From Rhizobium sp. WSM4643 (GTDB lineage: Bacteria > Pseudomonadota > Alphaproteobacteria > Rhizobiales > Rhizobiaceae): 64,000 nt of DNA. A program made the position numbers and the translations under genes. Location: NCBI RefSeq assembly GCF_025152745.1, contig NZ_CP104040.1, forward strand, positions 682,001 to 746,000, read 5' to 3'. Numbering within the stretch: the first letter of the stretch is position 1; each line of letters opens with the position of its first letter. The notes under the pieces were generated by a model, which saw only the letters and a program-made list of their open reading frames with translations, did not search any database and was not told the DNA's origin. Below, piece by piece: positions 12,229 to 20,894 of this stretch.

Positions 12229-12834
12229 TCAGGCATGGCCGGCTTCGGCCGAAAGCATGGCGGCGGTTACGCCCATGCCGGCGAGCGCCCGCTCATATTT
12301 GTCCTCGAGGCTGCGGTCGAAGATCAATTCCTCGTTGGCCGGGCAGGTGAGCCAGCCATTGTTGACGACCTCGTTTTCGAGCTGGCCGGCCGCCCAGGAG
12401 GAATAGCCGAGCAGCATCGTCGCCCGCGTCGGCCCATTGCCCTTGGAAATGGCGCGGACGATATCGAGCGTCGCCGTCAGGCAAATGTCGTCGCTGACCG
12501 GGATCGAGGAGTCGCTGGCATAATCGTCCGAATGCAGCACGAAGCCGCGGCCGCTTTCCACCGGGCCGCCGGTCTGGATCGGGAAGTCGCGCGCGCGCTT
12601 CGGCAGCACGATCGAATCTTCCTGCTTGATCATGTCGAGATGCAGCAGCACATCGGTGAAGGTGAGGCTCTGCGGACGGTTGATGACGAAGCCCATGGCG
12701 CCGGCATCCGAATGCGCGCAGATGTAGATGACGGTGCGCGCAAAATTGCGGTCTTCCATGCCCGGCATGGCGATGAGGAACTGGCCATCGAAGAAGCCAC
12801 GTTCCCGTCTGTTCTTCAGCGTCGATAAGGACAT
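12229..12834 (-). CDS. YqgE/AlgH family protein (UPF0301)
   Basis: A 201-residue UPF0301 protein. The family core is visible as [20 protein letters not shown] near the N-terminus, then [10 protein letters not shown] and the [13 protein letters not shown] block. ATG 12834 is preferred because a near-perfect AGGAGGAACG precedes it; an upstream start would add 16 unlike residues. The family's function is unresolved, despite the historical AlgH name. It is divergent from the DsbD-N-like gene. Confidence 0.93.
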   Translation of the reverse strand: MSLSTLKNRRERGFFDGQFLIAMPGMEDRNFARTVIYICAHSDAGAMGFVINRPQSLTFTDVLLHLDMIKQEDSIVLPKRARDFPIQTGGPVESGRGFVLHSDDYASDSSIPVSDDICLTATLDIVRAISKGNGPTRATMLLGYSSWAAGQLENEVVNNGWLTCPANEELIFDRSLEDKYERALAGMGVTAAMLSAEAGHA

Positions 12835-12975
12835 CGTTCCTCCTGCTGCTAGACCGCACCAAGGCCTCGACAAGAGAAACATGGGCCAATGTCACACATC
12901 AATCAACTGAAAATGAAGATTTAAATCGCCGCGACTTCTGGCGGCCAAACAGCAGTTTCGGTAAACCTTTGTTCC

Positions 12976-13827
12976 ATGATGATTATTTCCTCAGGCCCGC
13001 GCGGGCTTTTAATCGCGCTTGTGTCGGTGGTCGCAGCCCTTGTGCCGTTTTATTCCGCCCGTGCGGAAATGAGCGCCTGGGCGGACAATGAGGGCGGCCG
13101 CATGCGCCTGGTGGCGCTCGCGCCCGATGCCGGCGGCAAAATCCGCGCCGCCCTTCAGATCGAGCCGAAACCCGGCTGGATCACCTATTGGAAAGAGCCC
13201 GGCGGCAATGGCATTCCGCCCCAGATCACCATCGCGGCGGAGAGCGGGGTCAGCCTCGATGCCATCGCCTATCCCGTTCCGAAGCATTTTTTCAACGGCA
13301 CGGTCGAGGATATCGCCTATGACGCTCCGGTGACGCTGCCGCTGTCGCTGACGGCAGCCGGCAAAGGCCCGGTCGCAATCGACGCTTCCGCCTTCATCGG
13401 CATCTGCAAAGATATCTGCATTCCCTTCCAGGCGAATTTTCAGCTGAAGCTTGGCCCCGCCATCCAGTCGCACCCGCAAGAGGAGTCAATCCTTCAGGCT
13501 GCCGATGCGAAACTGCCGAAGCCGCCGTCGCCGGATTTCGGCGTCACGGCGCATGCGATGTCGCCCGACAGGAAGACGCTGTCGCTGACGCTGGCTCTGC
13601 CGAGCGGGGGGCCGGGCGAGGGCAAGGGCGCGCCCGATATCATCGTCACCGGCCCGAGCGGCCATGCCTTCACCAAGCAGATCGGCGGCAAGCGCGACGG
13701 CGCCGTCTTCAAGGTCGATGTATCTATCGGCAAGTTGCCAAAGGATTACGACCTATCCGGCAAGCACTGGGGCGTGCTGGTCATCGATGGCGAAAGGGCG
13801 ATGGAGACCACTCTTGCCTTTCAATGA
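12976..13827 (+). CDS. Periplasmic protein with DsbD N-terminal-like domain
   Basis: A 283-residue secreted protein. The signal peptide is cleaved around residue 30 (FYSARAEMS). The rest resembles the N-terminal thiol-reductase domain of DsbD, including the paired cysteines in IGICKDICIPF near residue 142. The membrane and C-terminal thioredoxin domains of full DsbD are absent, so it would need a separate electron donor. It precedes the peroxiredoxin gene by 94 bp; a shared redox role is only inferred. Confidence 0.85.
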   Translation: MMIISSGPRGLLIALVSVVAALVPFYSARAEMSAWADNEGGRMRLVALAPDAGGKIRAALQIEPKPGWITYWKEPGGNGIPPQITIAAESGVSLDAIAYPVPKHFFNGTVEDIAYDAPVTLPLSLTAAGKGPVAIDASAFIGICKDICIPFQANFQLKLGPAIQSHPQEESILQAADAKLPKPPSPDFGVTAHAMSPDRKTLSLTLALPSGGPGEGKGAPDIIVTGPSGHAFTKQIGGKRDGAVFKVDVSIGKLPKDYDLSGKHWGVLVIDGERAMETTLAFQ

Positions 13828-13921
13828 CCGGGTCTTATAGTCGCCGCAGATCCCGTGCGGCGCCCGCTGCCAAGCAGAACCCAAAGCCAGAACTCCCAAA
13901 GCCGGAACCAAGGAGAAGACC

Positions 13922-14407
13922 ATGACCATCGCGATCGGCGACAAGCTTCCTGCCGCCACCTTCAAGGAAAAAACGGCTGACGGCCCGGTCGAAATCACCA
14001 CCGATCAGCTCTTCGCCGGCAAGCGCGTCGTGCTCTTTGCCGTGCCGGGCGCGTTCACGCCCACCTGCTCGCTGAACCACCTGCCGGGTTATCTCGAAAA
14101 CCGAGATACCATCCTTGGCAGGGGCGTCGACGACATCGCCGTCGTCTCCGTCAACGACTGGCACGTCATGGGCGCCTGGGCGCAATCGTCCGGCGGCATG
14201 GGCAAGATCCATTTCCTCGCCGATTGGGATGCCGCCTTCACCAAGGCCGTCGGCCTCGACGCCGACCTCTCCGCCGGCGGCCTCGGCCTCCGCTCCAAGC
14301 GTTACTCGATGCTGGTGGAAGACGGCGTCGTCAAAGCCCTCAACGTCGAGGAAAGCCCCGGCCAGGCCACCGTCTCGGGTGCTGCCGCGATGCTGGAACA
14401 GCTCTGA
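13922..14407 (+). CDS. Peroxiredoxin (Prx5-like, single cysteine)
   Basis: A 161-residue thiol peroxidase of the Prx5/PrxQ-like redoxin family. It reduces hydrogen peroxide and alkyl hydroperoxides. The peroxidatic cysteine is C49 in PGAFTPTCSLNHLPGY. No other Cys is present, so it is a 1-Cys enzyme that needs an external thiol such as glutathione or glutaredoxin. The Asp-Trp motif VNDWHVMGAWA is typical of the Prx5 group. AAGGAG lies upstream of ATG 13922. Confidence 0.95.
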   Translation: MTIAIGDKLPAATFKEKTADGPVEITTDQLFAGKRVVLFAVPGAFTPTCSLNHLPGYLENRDTILGRGVDDIAVVSVNDWHVMGAWAQSSGGMGKIHFLADWDAAFTKAVGLDADLSAGGLGLRSKRYSMLVEDGVVKALNVEESPGQATVSGAAAMLEQL

Positions 14408-14424
14408 GCGTTAGAGAAAGTCTG

Positions 14425-14598
14425 CCCCTCACCCTAACCCTCTCCCCGTAAAAACGGGGCGAGGGGACGTGCCCTGCGAGAGTTTGGTGGGACTGGAGAG
14501 GTTGCGGCTATCTCCCTTCGCCCCGCGAGCGGGGGTCCGAAGGACGGGGCGAGACCCGTGGCTCGACCCCGGTCGGTGCCGGCAGGCGGATGAGGGGC
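14425..14598. repeat. RIME-like repeat pair
   Basis: The first unit (about 14425-14473) has the CCCTAACCCTCTCCCCGT...ACGGGG palindrome that is also present near 56500-56542. The second (about 14516-14598) is a RIME-like unit carrying the inner GGGTCCGAAGGACGGG-type insert. They separate the conserved backbone (peroxiredoxin) from the accessory block that follows. Confidence 0.78.
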
Positions 14599-14669
14599 AC
14601 GCGCCGACGTCTCTACGCTTGCTAGAGCTCGAGCGGTCGCAGGTCGCGCGTCGGCACCCGCGGTCTCGG

Positions 14670-14814
14670 TCAGCCGGCCACCATCTCCATAGTGTCACGC
14701 CATGTGAAATGCGAAATGCGCTTCGAGATCAGCCACCGACCGTCCTGACACACATACTCGTCATTGTAATAAACGCCCCGTAAGCACCGGCTGAATCCGG
14801 ATTCGGGTATCCAT
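14670..14814 (-). pseudogene. Remnant of an NTF2/SnoaL-like protein (3' end)
   Basis: Reading the reverse strand into the stop at 14670-14672 gives a coherent C-terminus: GVYYNDEYVCQDGRWLISKR followed by ISHFTWRDTMEMVAG. This resembles the last strands of SnoaL/NTF2-like proteins. Only about 40 codons remain. The ATG at 14814 opens a different frame that stops after 17 codons, so the gene is truncated and probably frameshifted. It lies just downstream of, and co-oriented with, the two CMD-domain genes and may once have been the third gene of that operon. Confidence 0.6.
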
Positions 14815-14837
14815 GCTGTCGCTCCCCAGGAAACACT

Positions 14838-15413
14838 TCAGTCCTTCATCGGCTCGCCGAGCGTATGCATCAGGCGGTTCGCCCAGCCGAAGATCGCCGA
14901 GGAGAGGACGAGATCGAGAGCCTGCAACTCGTCGAGCCCGACGTCCGCCAACGCCTGCGCATCGGTCGCGACGGCCTCGGGCGGCGTCGTCGACAGTCGG
15001 GCCGAGAAGTTGAAGATTGCCTGGAGGTGCTCGTCGAGCGTCGCCTCGAGACCATCGGCGAACACGGCGTCGATGACATCGGTGCGTTTTGTCAAATTGT
15101 TGAACCGGGATGCATGGACGGCGGCGCAGTAGACGCAGCGGTTGACGACAGAGGCGGCGACGGCACCCAGTTCACGCTCGCTCGCTGCCAGTCCGTCCTT
15201 GCCGTACATGATCAGGTTGAACAGGGGTGAGCGGACCGCGAGCGTCTCGGGGTCGTGCGCCAGGGTCAGCACATACGGCGAGATGCCCTTGTTCGACGGC
15301 GTCGTCTGCATCGCTGCATGCTGCTCGTCGGTGGCGGTCGCGAAATCGACCGGAACGACGTAGGGCTGCCAGCGCGGCACCGTGGTGGTGAAGGTGTGGA
15401 CGACCTCGCTCAT
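14838..15413 (-). CDS. AhpD-like alkylhydroperoxidase domain protein
   Basis: A 191-residue protein with the AhpD / carboxymuconolactone-decarboxylase fold. The redox motif CVYCAAVHASRF is visible near residue 90, with the two cysteines and following histidine typical of AhpD-like peroxidases. It resembles the Avi_7169-type family, which usually pairs with a second CMD-domain protein, as here. The start overlaps the stop of the upstream gene by four bases. Substrate unknown; a role in disposing of peroxide or an organic intermediate next to the monooxygenase is inference. Confidence 0.85.
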   Translation of the reverse strand: MSEVVHTFTTTVPRWQPYVVPVDFATATDEQHAAMQTTPSNKGISPYVLTLAHDPETLAVRSPLFNLIMYGKDGLAASERELGAVAASVVNRCVYCAAVHASRFNNLTKRTDVIDAVFADGLEATLDEHLQAIFNFSARLSTTPPEAVATDAQALADVGLDELQALDLVLSSAIFGWANRLMHTLGEPMKD

Positions 15414-15892
15414 CGCATCTCTCCCAGCAGCTTCAGGCCGGCGAGAACCCGCACCTGGTAATTGACGAAAGCCGCAAGCTCTGCGAGCCGGACGATGTCG
15501 GCGTCGGTTACGCCGACTTGGCGCAATGCGTCCACATGGGTGCGCGTGGCATCGCGCGGCGCGACCGTGAGCCGGTCGGCATGGCGAACGATCTCGGCGG
15601 TACGCGGATCCGACACGTTCGTGTTCGGCTCGGCGAGCAAGGCTGTCGCCGGTTCGTCGGCGCGGGCAACGAGGGTGTCGTAGTGGCCTGTGAGCGCCGG
15701 GCTGCGATTGTGGCGCGCCATCCGGGCGGCGAGTGCCGCCCTCAGGCCGTGCGACAGTCCGCCGGGATCGCGTGGCAGAAGCACAGCGTCGTGGGCCGCT
15801 TCACTGAGGCGCAGGATCTCCGCGCGTTTCCCCATGGCTTCCGCGAGCGCGGAACCCGGCCTCACAGAGGCAAGAGTTTCGATGAGTGTCAA
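15410..15892 (-). CDS. CMD-domain protein (partner of the AhpD-like protein)
   Basis: A 160-residue protein resembling the Avi_7170-type CMD-domain family. It is mostly helical and lacks the CxxC redox pair of its neighbour, so it is probably a structural or regulatory partner. The start is TTG at 15892 behind a clear GAGGAG. It is the first gene of the reverse-strand operon and diverges from the LysR gene across about 160 bp. That region is AT-richer and is the likely shared control region. Confidence 0.8.
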   Translation of the reverse strand: MTLIETLASVRPGSALAEAMGKRAEILRLSEAAHDAVLLPRDPGGLSHGLRAALAARMARHNRSPALTGHYDTLVARADEPATALLAEPNTNVSDPRTAEIVRHADRLTVAPRDATRTHVDALRQVGVTDADIVRLAELAAFVNYQVRVLAGLKLLGEMR

Positions 15893-16053
15893 AACAAGCT
15901 CCTCAATACGTCAGCGGACATAAGCTCTAGGTAGGCCGGACCTCTCATTATGTCAAACTGGAATGATAAACAGCACTTGATGTGAATTTTTTATCTACAG
16001 CCAGTCGTCAAATAAGAATTGTCATGCTTTACTGACATGAAGGAGAGTGTTTG

Positions 16054-17052
16054 ATGTCCACTATGCATTCTAACTCTTTCGATATCCGGCAACTTGAAGC
16101 CTTCGCGGCGGTGATGTCCGCCGGCAGCGTGACCGGGGCGGCAAGGCTGCTGGGCCGGTCGCAGCCGGCGGTCACGCGGCTGATCCAGGATCTCGAAGCC
16201 GATATCGGTTATGCGCTGCTGCATCGAAGCGGCCCGCGCATCAGCCCGACCGCGCGCGGTCTGCTCTTTCACGCCGAGGTGGAGCGCCATCTTGCCAGCC
16301 TCGCCCACATTCGCGAGCGGGCCAATGCCATCGGTCTCGATGAACCGCCGTCGCTGACGATCGCGGCCACGCCTTCACTTGCGGCGGGCGTTCTGCCCCA
16401 GGCGATCGCGGCCGTCGCGCCGGACCTGATACCGCGTCATCTCCATGTGCAGGCGCTGGCGGCAGAGAATGTCGTGCAGGCGGTGCTCGCCCGCTCGGCC
16501 GACTTCGGGATCTCAAGCCTGCCGCTGGAGCACCCCGGCCTCGACGTGCACTGGATTGCCGAAGCGTCGTGTGTCGTCGCCCTCGCCGCCAACGATCCGC
16601 TCGCCAATGATCACGTGGTGCGTCTCTCCGATCTCGCCGAGCGACGCATCATCACGCTCGCCAATCCTTACCGCCTGCGGCACCGCATCGACGAGGCCCT
16701 GGAGCGCGCGGGTGTGGCGCCGCAACGGATGATCGACGTCAACGCCTCGCTGACCGCGCTGACGATGGTCCGGGCCGGACTGGGCGTCGCCATCGTCGAG
16801 CCGGCGACGGTCTGCGGCGTTCCGCTCGAGGGGATCGTGATGCGCGTCCTCGACCACACCATCCCCTTCCTGTTCGGCGCCATCTCGCCGGCCGCAATGC
16901 CGCTGACTCCGACGGTCGCCGCCGTGATCGATGCGGCGCGCGCCGTGGCGCTGGCGATGCCCGGTTGCCGGCTACATGACGCAGGCGGCGTCGAAGCCTT
17001 GGCCGACACCGTCTACGGCGGTAGCCCGATGAACGAGGACGTGCCGTCATGA
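16054..17052 (+). CDS. LysR-type transcriptional regulator
   Basis: A 332-residue LysR-family regulator. The N-terminal winged helix-turn-helix (about 8-65) contains the usual AAVMSAGSVTGAARLLGRSQPAVTRLI segment (key residues: SAGS, AARLL, SQPAVTR). It is followed by a periplasmic-binding-protein-like effector domain. ATG 16054 follows AAGGAGAG. It is divergent from the CMD pair and overlaps the monooxygenase gene by four bases, so it probably controls both arms in response to the transported compound (inference). Confidence 0.93.
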   Translation: MSTMHSNSFDIRQLEAFAAVMSAGSVTGAARLLGRSQPAVTRLIQDLEADIGYALLHRSGPRISPTARGLLFHAEVERHLASLAHIRERANAIGLDEPPSLTIAATPSLAAGVLPQAIAAVAPDLIPRHLHVQALAAENVVQAVLARSADFGISSLPLEHPGLDVHWIAEASCVVALAANDPLANDHVVRLSDLAERRIITLANPYRLRHRIDEALERAGVAPQRMIDVNASLTALTMVRAGLGVAIVEPATVCGVPLEGIVMRVLDHTIPFLFGAISPAAMPLTPTVAAVIDAARAVALAMPGCRLHDAGGVEALADTVYGGSPMNEDVPS

Positions 17053-18539
17053 GCGATCTCTCGACGTTTCCGAACAATCTCGAAGCGCTCGAGGCACGCC
17101 TGCGCCAGGACCTCGCCTGGCTGGAGCTGCCGGCCAAGTCCTGGGTTCCGCCCCGCCTCGTCGACGGCCAAGCGGTCATTGACGTCGTGATTATCGGTGC
17201 GGGCATGGCCGGGCTCGTGGCCTCCGCCATGCTGAAGCGGCTCGGCGTCGCCAACCACACCGTTCTCGACAAGGCGCCTGCCGGAAACGAGGGTCCGTGG
17301 GTCACCTTCGCCAGGATGCGAACCCTTCGCTCTCCCAAGCAACTGACCGGACCCGCAATGGGCCTGCCGGCGCTGACGTTTCGCGCCTATTACGAGGCGC
17401 TGCATGGCCGCGATGCCTGGGTCGCGCTCGATAGGGCGCCGCGTCAGACATGGATGGACTACCTCGTGTGGTACCGGCACGTGCTTGACCTGCCGGTGCG
17501 CAATGGGGTCGCCGTCGATGCCATTCGTCCGCGCGGCGACGGCCTGCTCGATGTTGTCTGCCATCACGATGGCCGGTCCGAAACGATGATAGCGCGCCAT
17601 GTGGTGCTGGCAACGGGCCGCGACGGTCTGGGCGGGCCCTTCGTACCTTCGATCACCGACGACATCGAGCGCAAGTTCTGGGCTCATACCGCCGACCCTA
17701 TCGATTTCGCCGCATTGCGCGGCAAGCGGGTCGGCGTCGTCGGAGCCGGCGCCTCGGCGATGGACAACGCCGCTACCGCGCTCGAGGCAGGCGCTGCGCG
17801 GCTCGACATGTTCGTGCGCAGGACCGACCTGCCACGGATCAACAAATTCACCGGCATCGGCAGCCAGGGCGTGGTGCATGGCTTTGCCGGTCTGCCGGAT
17901 GACTGGAAGTGGCGCTTTCTCGACTATGCCATGCGCTCGCAGACGCCGCCTCCGCGCCCGAGCGTCCTGCGTGTCAGCGCATTCCCGCAGGCCCATCTCC
18001 ATCTGAAAAGCCCGATCGATCGATTGCAGCAGGAGGTCGATCATATCGTTGTGACGACGCCGAAAGGCAGCTATCCCGTCGATTTCCTGATCTTCGGCAC
18101 CGGCTTCAAGGTCGACCTGACGAACCGGCCGGAACTCGCTGCCGTCGCATCGCATATCCGCCTCTGGCGCGACCGCTTTCCCGTGCCGGCGGACATGCGA
18201 AACGACGAGCTGGAAACCTCTCCCGACCTCGGTGAGGCGTTCGAGTTCCTCGAGGCCGAGCCCGGCGCCTCTCCGGCGCTCGCCCGCATCCACTGCTTCA
18301 ACTTCCCGGCGACGCTCAGCCACGGCAAGCTCACGGGCGATATTCCCGCAATCAGCGAAGGCGCCGACCGGCTCGCGCGCGGCATCGTCAGGGCGTTGTT
18401 CGTCGCCGACCGCGAGCGTCATTTCGCCGATCTCCAGGCCTTCGACACGCCCGAACTGCTCGGAGACGAGTGGGCCGACGACGAGACCGCGATGTTTTCC
18501 GACCTATCTGCCGAAAGGACACCGACCCGAAATGCTTGA
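17049..18539 (+). CDS. FAD/NAD(P)-dependent monooxygenase-like oxidoreductase
   Basis: A 496-residue flavoprotein of the flavin-containing monooxygenase type. Two Rossmann motifs are visible: VIIGAGMAGLVAS near residue 40 (FAD) and VGVVGAGASAMDNAA near residue 230 (NADPH). LIFGTGFKVDLTNRPEL marks the C-terminal part. Such enzymes usually oxygenate N or S atoms of small molecules. The start overlaps lysR by four bases, and the stop overlaps the ABC ATPase gene by eight, so import and oxidation are probably co-expressed. Substrate unknown. Confidence 0.88.
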   Translation: MSDLSTFPNNLEALEARLRQDLAWLELPAKSWVPPRLVDGQAVIDVVIIGAGMAGLVASAMLKRLGVANHTVLDKAPAGNEGPWVTFARMRTLRSPKQLTGPAMGLPALTFRAYYEALHGRDAWVALDRAPRQTWMDYLVWYRHVLDLPVRNGVAVDAIRPRGDGLLDVVCHHDGRSETMIARHVVLATGRDGLGGPFVPSITDDIERKFWAHTADPIDFAALRGKRVGVVGAGASAMDNAATALEAGAARLDMFVRRTDLPRINKFTGIGSQGVVHGFAGLPDDWKWRFLDYAMRSQTPPPRPSVLRVSAFPQAHLHLKSPIDRLQQEVDHIVVTTPKGSYPVDFLIFGTGFKVDLTNRPELAAVASHIRLWRDRFPVPADMRNDELETSPDLGEAFEFLEAEPGASPALARIHCFNFPATLSHGKLTGDIPAISEGADRLARGIVRALFVADRERHFADLQAFDTPELLGDEWADDETAMFSDLSAERTPTRNA

Positions 18540-19272
18540 GCTCAAAAACCTAAAGCTGTCCTACGGAAACACCCAGGTCCTGAACGGCGTCGATCTCTCG
18601 GTGAACCGCGGCGACGTGGTGTCGATCATCGGCCCCAGCGGCACCGGCAAGACGACATTGCTGAAGTGCATCAACTATCTGGCCAAGCCGGTCTCCGGCA
18701 CGATCGCCTTCGATCAGGTCAGCATGGACTACCGGAAACCGGACAACACCGCGGTCCAGGCGATCCGGCTGCGGACGGCGATGGTCTTCCAGCAGTTCAA
18801 CGTCTTCAAGAACATGACCGTCATTCAGAACGTGATGGATCCGCTCGTCGTCGTGCAGCGCAAGTCGAAGGACGAGGCGCGTTCGATCGCCTTGCAGGAG
18901 CTTGAGCGGGTGGGCCTTTCGAACAAGATCGACAGCTACCCGTCCCAGCTTTCGGGCGGCCAGCTGCAGCGGACCGGCATTGCGCGTGCGCTGGCCGTGA
19001 AGCCGGATGTCATGCTCTTCGACGAACCGACGTCGTCGCTCGACCCCGAACTCGTCGGCGAGGTTTTGAAGGTGATCAGGGACGTCACGTCATCCGGCAT
19101 CACCTCGCTCCTCGTCACCCACGAGATGCAGTTCGCAAAGAACATCTCGAACCGCATCGTCTTCATGGATCGGGGCGTCGTCGCAGCTCAAGGCAGTCCT
19201 GCCGAGATCTTCGACACGCCCTCCAACCCGCGCCTTGCCCAGTTCCTGAATTCCGAACACTCCATCCAGTAA
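18532..19272 (+). CDS. Polar-amino-acid-type ABC transporter, ATP-binding protein
   Basis: A 246-residue ABC ATPase of the GlnQ/HisP type. Walker A is GPSGTGKTT, the Q-loop is VFQQFNVF, the signature is LSGGQLQRTGIARAL and Walker B is VMLFDEPTSSLDPE, with a downstream H-loop (VTHEMQF). The translation start lies inside the end of the monooxygenase gene. Together with the next three genes it forms a complete four-part importer. Confidence 0.95.
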   Translation: MLELKNLKLSYGNTQVLNGVDLSVNRGDVVSIIGPSGTGKTTLLKCINYLAKPVSGTIAFDQVSMDYRKPDNTAVQAIRLRTAMVFQQFNVFKNMTVIQNVMDPLVVVQRKSKDEARSIALQELERVGLSNKIDSYPSQLSGGQLQRTGIARALAVKPDVMLFDEPTSSLDPELVGEVLKVIRDVTSSGITSLLVTHEMQFAKNISNRIVFMDRGVVAAQGSPAEIFDTPSNPRLAQFLNSEHSIQ

Positions 19273-19288
19273 AGAAAGGATGCCTGAC

Positions 19289-20113
19289 ATGTCTTCCATC
19301 AAGTCGACTTCCCGCCGTAGCTTCGGCCTCACTGTCGCCGGCGTTGCCTTTGCCTTCGCAACCGCCGGCCTGTCGCATGCCGAGGACGTGCGCACCATCA
19401 AGATCGCGACGGCCGCCGAATCCAAGCCGCTCTCCTGGGGTGCCATCGGCGTCGAGCCGCAGGGTTACGAGCCCGACGTCCTGAAGGCGATCAACACCAA
19501 GCTGCCCCAGTACAAATTCGTCATGGAGGGTGCTGCCGACATCGCTCAGGAGACCGGCCTTGCCACCGGCAAGTACGACATCGCGACCGGCGGCTACTAC
19601 CGGGCGCCCGCTCGCGAAAAGCAGTTCCTCATTCCAGAAAGCCCGATCGGCGCCAGCTTGATCAAGATCTACAGCCGCAAGGACAGCGGCATCAACGAGA
19701 TGAAGGATCTCGTCGGCAAGAAGATCGTGCCGGTGACGGCCGGCGGCGGCATCTACAAGTTCGCCACTGCCTGGCAGGAAAAGAACCCCGACTTCAAGAT
19801 CGAGATCACCGCGTCCAGCGCCGGCATTCCCTATCCGGATCGCCTGAAAGAGGTCGAGAACGGCAAATACGACGCGCTGGTTCTGCCGTCCAACCTCGGC
19901 GAGCAGACGGTCATCGACCAGCAGAAGCTCGACGTCAAGGCGAGCGAGCCGGTCGCGATCAACAATACCTTCGTCCTGATCCATCGCTCCGAGGAGAACA
20001 AGGCACTCGCCGAAGACATCGACAAGGCTCTGAAGGAGCTCAAGGCCGACGGCACGCTCGCCAAGCTCTCGCAGAAATGGTTCGGCGAGGACATCACCAC
20101 CTACATGAAGTAA
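19289..20113 (+). CDS. Amino-acid-type ABC transporter, periplasmic substrate-binding protein
   Basis: A 274-residue solute-binding protein of family 3 (polar amino acid type). The twin-arginine-like N-terminus (STSRRSFGLTVAG) and hydrophobic stretch end at the probable cleavage site SHAED near residue 31. The mature domain has the LKELKADGTLAKLSQKWFG C-terminal block typical of the family. ATG 19289 is preferred because AAAGGA lies nine bases upstream; ATG 19280 is too close. The order ATPase - binding protein - two permeases is compact. Confidence 0.92.
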   Translation: MSSIKSTSRRSFGLTVAGVAFAFATAGLSHAEDVRTIKIATAAESKPLSWGAIGVEPQGYEPDVLKAINTKLPQYKFVMEGAADIAQETGLATGKYDIATGGYYRAPAREKQFLIPESPIGASLIKIYSRKDSGINEMKDLVGKKIVPVTAGGGIYKFATAWQEKNPDFKIEITASSAGIPYPDRLKEVENGKYDALVLPSNLGEQTVIDQQKLDVKASEPVAINNTFVLIHRSEENKALAEDIDKALKELKADGTLAKLSQKWFGEDITTYMK

Positions 20114-20167
20114 CGCTGAGAAACGATCGGCGATCAGGCCCAAGACCGAAACAAGGAGTGTTCCGAA

Positions 20168-20875
20168 GTGGACCTATCCATCATGATCCCCGAGCTGCTC
20201 AAGGCGCTGCCGCTGACGCTTGCGATCACGTTCACGGCCATGATCGCCGGCTTCCTGCTGGCCCTGATAACGACTACGTTCCGGGTGCGCAGGATACCGG
20301 TTGTCAGTCAGCTGGCTGACCTCTACGTCTCCTATGCCCGGAGCGTCCCCGTCGTGCTCCAGTTGTTCGTCGCCTTCTACGGGCTGCCGCTGGTCGTCGC
20401 TCTGTTCGAGGTCGAGGACTTCGTGTCCCCGAACGTCGCGGCGATCGTCGGCCTCAGCCTCTACCATGGAGGCTATCTTTCCGAGGTTCTGCGGCCGGCC
20501 TACCTCGCCGTGGAACGCGGCCAGCACGACGCCGCCGATAGTCTCGGATACAGCTTCCTTCAGAAGATCCTTCGGGTCGTCGGGCCTCAGGCGGTGCACA
20601 TCGCCCTGCCAGGCTACGGCAACTCGATCATCTACCTCATCCACAACGTCGCACTGGTGATGTACATCGGCGCCGCAGATGTCATGGCGACCGCCCATCT
20701 CGTCATGGAGCGCGACTACAACCAATACCAGTTCGAGACCTACCTTGTGCTGGCGGTGATCTATTCGCTGCTATGCCTTGTCGCATGGATCGTCGTGCGC
20801 TTTTTCGAAACGCGAAACGCAAAATTCGCGCCCAATACCGCACCGGCCAAGGCCACCATGATGGCAAGCGTCTGA
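20168..20875 (+). CDS. Amino-acid-type ABC transporter permease 1
   Basis: A 235-residue permease of the HisM/GlnP type with about five membrane helices. The cytoplasmic EAA-like loop that contacts the ATPase is seen as RGQHDAADSLGYSFLQKI. The start is GTG at 20168 with AAGGAG nine bases upstream. The second permease follows after 19 bp, so the importer is built from two different membrane subunits. Confidence 0.92.
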   Translation: MDLSIMIPELLKALPLTLAITFTAMIAGFLLALITTTFRVRRIPVVSQLADLYVSYARSVPVVLQLFVAFYGLPLVVALFEVEDFVSPNVAAIVGLSLYHGGYLSEVLRPAYLAVERGQHDAADSLGYSFLQKILRVVGPQAVHIALPGYGNSIIYLIHNVALVMYIGAADVMATAHLVMERDYNQYQFETYLVLAVIYSLLCLVAWIVVRFFETRNAKFAPNTAPAKATMMASV

Positions 20876-20894
20876 TCGAATAGGAGGTCATCAC

